DNA of 64,000 bases from Putridiphycobacter roseus (GTDB lineage: Bacteria; Bacteroidota; Bacteroidia; Flavobacteriales_D; Crocinitomicaceae): NCBI RefSeq assembly GCF_003234935.1, contig NZ_QKSB01000001.1:434001-498000 (forward strand), given 5' to 3'. Shown piece after piece: positions 62,105 through 64,000 of this stretch (its first letter is position 1; each line of letters starts with the position of its first letter). The notes under the pieces were generated by a model. The model was not told the origin of the DNA. It ran no database searches and saw only the letters and a list, made by a program, of their open reading frames with translations. Both the position numbers and the translations under genes were made by a program.

Positions 62105-63970
62105 CTATTCCACCCTCAACTTCTCTACATAAACGCCTGTTGTTGTTGCAATTTTTATCAATACAAACCCGTTTACAGGAGACATGGTAAAATGCAAGAC
62201 TCCATTAGTGATACTTTGATCTAAAGGAATTTCTTGTCCTAATAGCGTATAAACAGTAACTTTTATTTCATCCAAACTACCAGCGTATTGAATGTTGAAC
62301 TGACCCTGACTTGGGTTGGGGTAAATACTAAACACTACTTCCTTTGAAGTATTAACTGCCAATCCAGCAATGGTGTGACACGCTGAAGTATCGGTACAAC
62401 CATTTTCCACATTGGTGACAATTAGTGCATAATTACCATTTGTAGCAGGTTCAAACAGATGGCTTGTTTCGCCTGGAATAATTGCCCCAGCATCATCACA
62501 ATCTATCCACTGATATGTAACACCGTTACTATTGGCTTGGAGAGAAAATCCGTTTTGTGTTACCGAAGCATCTACAGTATTTACGGTTAAATAGGTCTTC
62601 ACTACACTATCACCACCACAAATATTCGTTAAGGTATCTTTATAAATACCGCTACTGTATAATGTATCACCCGATATGGAAACATATTGTTGACAAACCA
62701 AAGCGGACTGGGTACTTGAGTTTTGAATATTGCAAGATTCTAAACGCCACAATTCACGGCCATGAATATTTTCTTTGGCATTAAAGTACATATACGACCC
62801 CGCTGTTTTAAGACTTTTTGGAACTGTACCTGTCATTTCATTGGGGTATAAGGTGGTTAAGGACTGAACTGAAGCACCATCATACTCCCATAACTCAGTA
62901 CCAGCTACCGTACCATTTGCACTTTGCGTAAAGTATAAGTTACCATTGAAAGTCTCAAAATAAATAGGATCAAGTGCAATATTTGTCGACCCATTTGATG
63001 CATTAACATCCTGCACCATTGTGGCTACAGCACCATCAAACTCCCACAACTCGGTACCATTTACACCTTCAGTTGCCGCAAAGTACAAATTCCCATTGTA
63101 AACCTTTAGGTTATTGGCTGGCCTCATACCATCATCAGGTCCCGGAAAACAATCAAAAGCCATACTTGCCGAAAGTCCATCATATTTCCACAATTCAAAA
63201 CCATGTAAAGTATCGAACCCTACAAAATACATTTCATTTTGGTAAACAGTTGCAGAAACTCGAAAACCCCATAAGGTATAAATACTGGGTAACACTGAAG
63301 AAGCACTACCAGTTATTGTATTTGGCACCGTAGTAAAACTAACACCATCAAATTCCCATAACATGTAAAGGCCGTTACAACTTGTACAAGTACCACTGAA
63401 ATATAATTTATTTTGGTATTCGGTTAAAAACGTACCCGATTCAAGTGGACTATTCACCACAGTGCCTGTGGTTCCATCATACTTGTAAATATCAAAAACA
63501 CCCTGGCTATTGTAATCGTGTATGATATACAAAGCATTGTTAAAAACCCGCATGGTTGTAATCATGCTATTGATGGTGTTGGCTGGCAGCCAACTGACTA
63601 TGATAGGCTGGTTCACACCGTCGTATTGCCAAATTTCAGGTCCTTTAACAGAGTCTGTAGCATTAAAATACAATACGTTATTGTAAACAATAAAACCTTG
63701 GGGACCAGAATGTGCCGGAATGCTTGAACCATTTGTGGTACCTTGAAATAAATCTGCTACCAAAATACAAGTATCCCCATCCGTCTTCCACAGTTCAGCC
63801 CCATGAATGGTATCGTTCCCCGAATAATAATACCAATTATTAAAACTGGCACCTACAACTATGCTAATACCATCCTGCGTTTGGTTTGAATTTACATCTT
63901 GCACCATATAAGGTTGTGCAAAAACTGCATTTGTTAGTAATAAGCAGATTATAAATTGAAATGCTTTCAT
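62105..63970 (-). CDS. T9SS type A secreted ELWxxDG-repeat protein
   Basis: A 621-residue surface/secreted protein; signal peptide about 1-18 (QFIICLLLTNAVFAQ). At least six ELWxxDG repeats form a propeller-like body: HGAELWKTDGD, KGPEIWQYDGV, HGFELWKYDGL, NGTELWEFDGA, AGTELWEYDGA, HGRELWRLES. A Cys-rich segment (about 415-540) follows, then the T9SS type A sorting domain (SIYPNPSQGQFNIQYAGSLD, VTVYTLLGQEI, GVYVEKLRVE) at the C-terminus. Such proteins are exported across the outer membrane and attached or released. No enzyme motif. The start is in view, so the gene is complete. Confidence 0.93.
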   Translation of the reverse strand: MKAFQFIICLLLTNAVFAQPYMVQDVNSNQTQDGISIVVGASFNNWYYYSGNDTIHGAELWKTDGDTCILVADLFQGTTNGSSIPAHSGPQGFIVYNNVLYFNATDSVKGPEIWQYDGVNQPIIVSWLPANTINSMITTMRVFNNALYIIHDYNSQGVFDIYKYDGTTGTVVNSPLESGTFLTEYQNKLYFSGTCTSCNGLYMLWEFDGVSFTTVPNTITGSASSVLPSIYTLWGFRVSATVYQNEMYFVGFDTLHGFELWKYDGLSASMAFDCFPGPDDGMRPANNLKVYNGNLYFAATEGVNGTELWEFDGAVATMVQDVNASNGSTNIALDPIYFETFNGNLYFTQSANGTVAGTELWEYDGASVQSLTTLYPNEMTGTVPKSLKTAGSYMYFNAKENIHGRELWRLESCNIQNSSTQSALVCQQYVSISGDTLYSSGIYKDTLTNICGGDSVVKTYLTVNTVDASVTQNGFSLQANSNGVTYQWIDCDDAGAIIPGETSHLFEPATNGNYALIVTNVENGCTDTSACHTIAGLAVNTSKEVVFSIYPNPSQGQFNIQYAGSLDEIKVTVYTLLGQEIPLDQSITNGVLHFTMSPVNGFVLIKIATTTGVYVEKLRVE

Positions 63971-64000
63971 AAGAAATACTATTTATTGATTTCACCAATA

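Noticed and set aside
1..64000. tRNA, rRNA, CRISPR array, IS element or prophage
   Set aside because: I saw no cloverleaf with TpsiC arm, no repeat-spacer array, no transposase or integrase and no phage structural gene; absence by eye is not proof for short RNAs.

Overview
The window looks like chromosomal DNA of a flavobacterium-type Bacteroidota. Evidence: low GC by eye, many TAnnTTTG -7 promoter boxes, few Shine-Dalgarno sites, type IX secretion (T9SS) C-terminal signals of both type A and type B, a PorE-like OmpA protein, a three-gene sdhCAB complex II operon, FecR/ECF-sigma/STN-type signalling, and secreted-protein families with head GIN, choice-of-anchor L and ELWxxDG repeats. The order Flavobacteriales is likely; genus and family cannot be read from this piece. 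No tRNA, rRNA, CRISPR array, insertion sequence or prophage was found. The gene content is mostly core metabolism, envelope and surface functions, very tightly packed (several convergent genes overlap or are 1-10 bases apart).

Layout. 1-2.0 kb: minus-strand small genes (HTH protein cut by the window edge, DUF6515-like secreted protein, 55-aa membrane protein, SnoaL-like protein). 2.2-5.8 kb: fumC, a TfoX/YjbR-like gene followed by a decayed gene remnant, and thiL. 5.8-9.4 kb: large secreted adhesin-like T9SS type B protein. 9.5-16.4 kb: plus-strand run with an M20 dipeptidase, ddl, a Crp-family regulator, then ChaN-like, queE and a membrane glycosyltransferase. 17.4-21.1 kb: PorE-like, UbiA-type prenyltransferase and maf. 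21.1-28.6 kb: S9 peptidase, L,D-transpeptidase, rhomboid, class IV aminotransferase, TPR protein, YqgE. 28.7-34.2 kb: head-GIN lipoprotein, ECF sigma factor, FecR anti-sigma, an STN-carboxypeptidase-regulatory protein that ends in LA_2272-like surface repeats, and a second protein with the same repeats. 34.2-43.7 kb: GT87-like enzyme, beta-helix lipoprotein, orphan response regulator, two DUF3857/transglutaminase-type proteins and two unknown secreted proteins. 44.1-45.6 kb: nitroreductase-ohr-ohrR peroxide-response operon with a readable operator/promoter. 45.9-52.5 kb: VF530-type protein, FUSC membrane protein, sdhCAB. 52.7-58.0 kb: sufA-like/sufB/GT39/sufC/sufD. 58.2-61.9 kb: four-gene sugar modification cassette. 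62.1-64.0 kb: T9SS type A ELWxxDG-repeat protein.

The best candidate for an undescribed system is the 28.7-34.2 kb locus. It has the sigma/anti-sigma/STN logic of FecIR-type cell-surface signalling, but no TonB-dependent receptor. The STN signalling domain is joined instead to a carboxypeptidase-regulatory domain and a long run of G-[IL]-Q-x-[AG]-G-[IL] surface repeats, followed by a repeat-only paralogue. Secondary points of interest are a catalytically dead transglutaminase paralogue next to an intact one, a GT39 membrane glycosyltransferase embedded in the suf operon, an OhrR operator overlapping the -33 element, and a 5'-decayed gene downstream of the TfoX-like gene.
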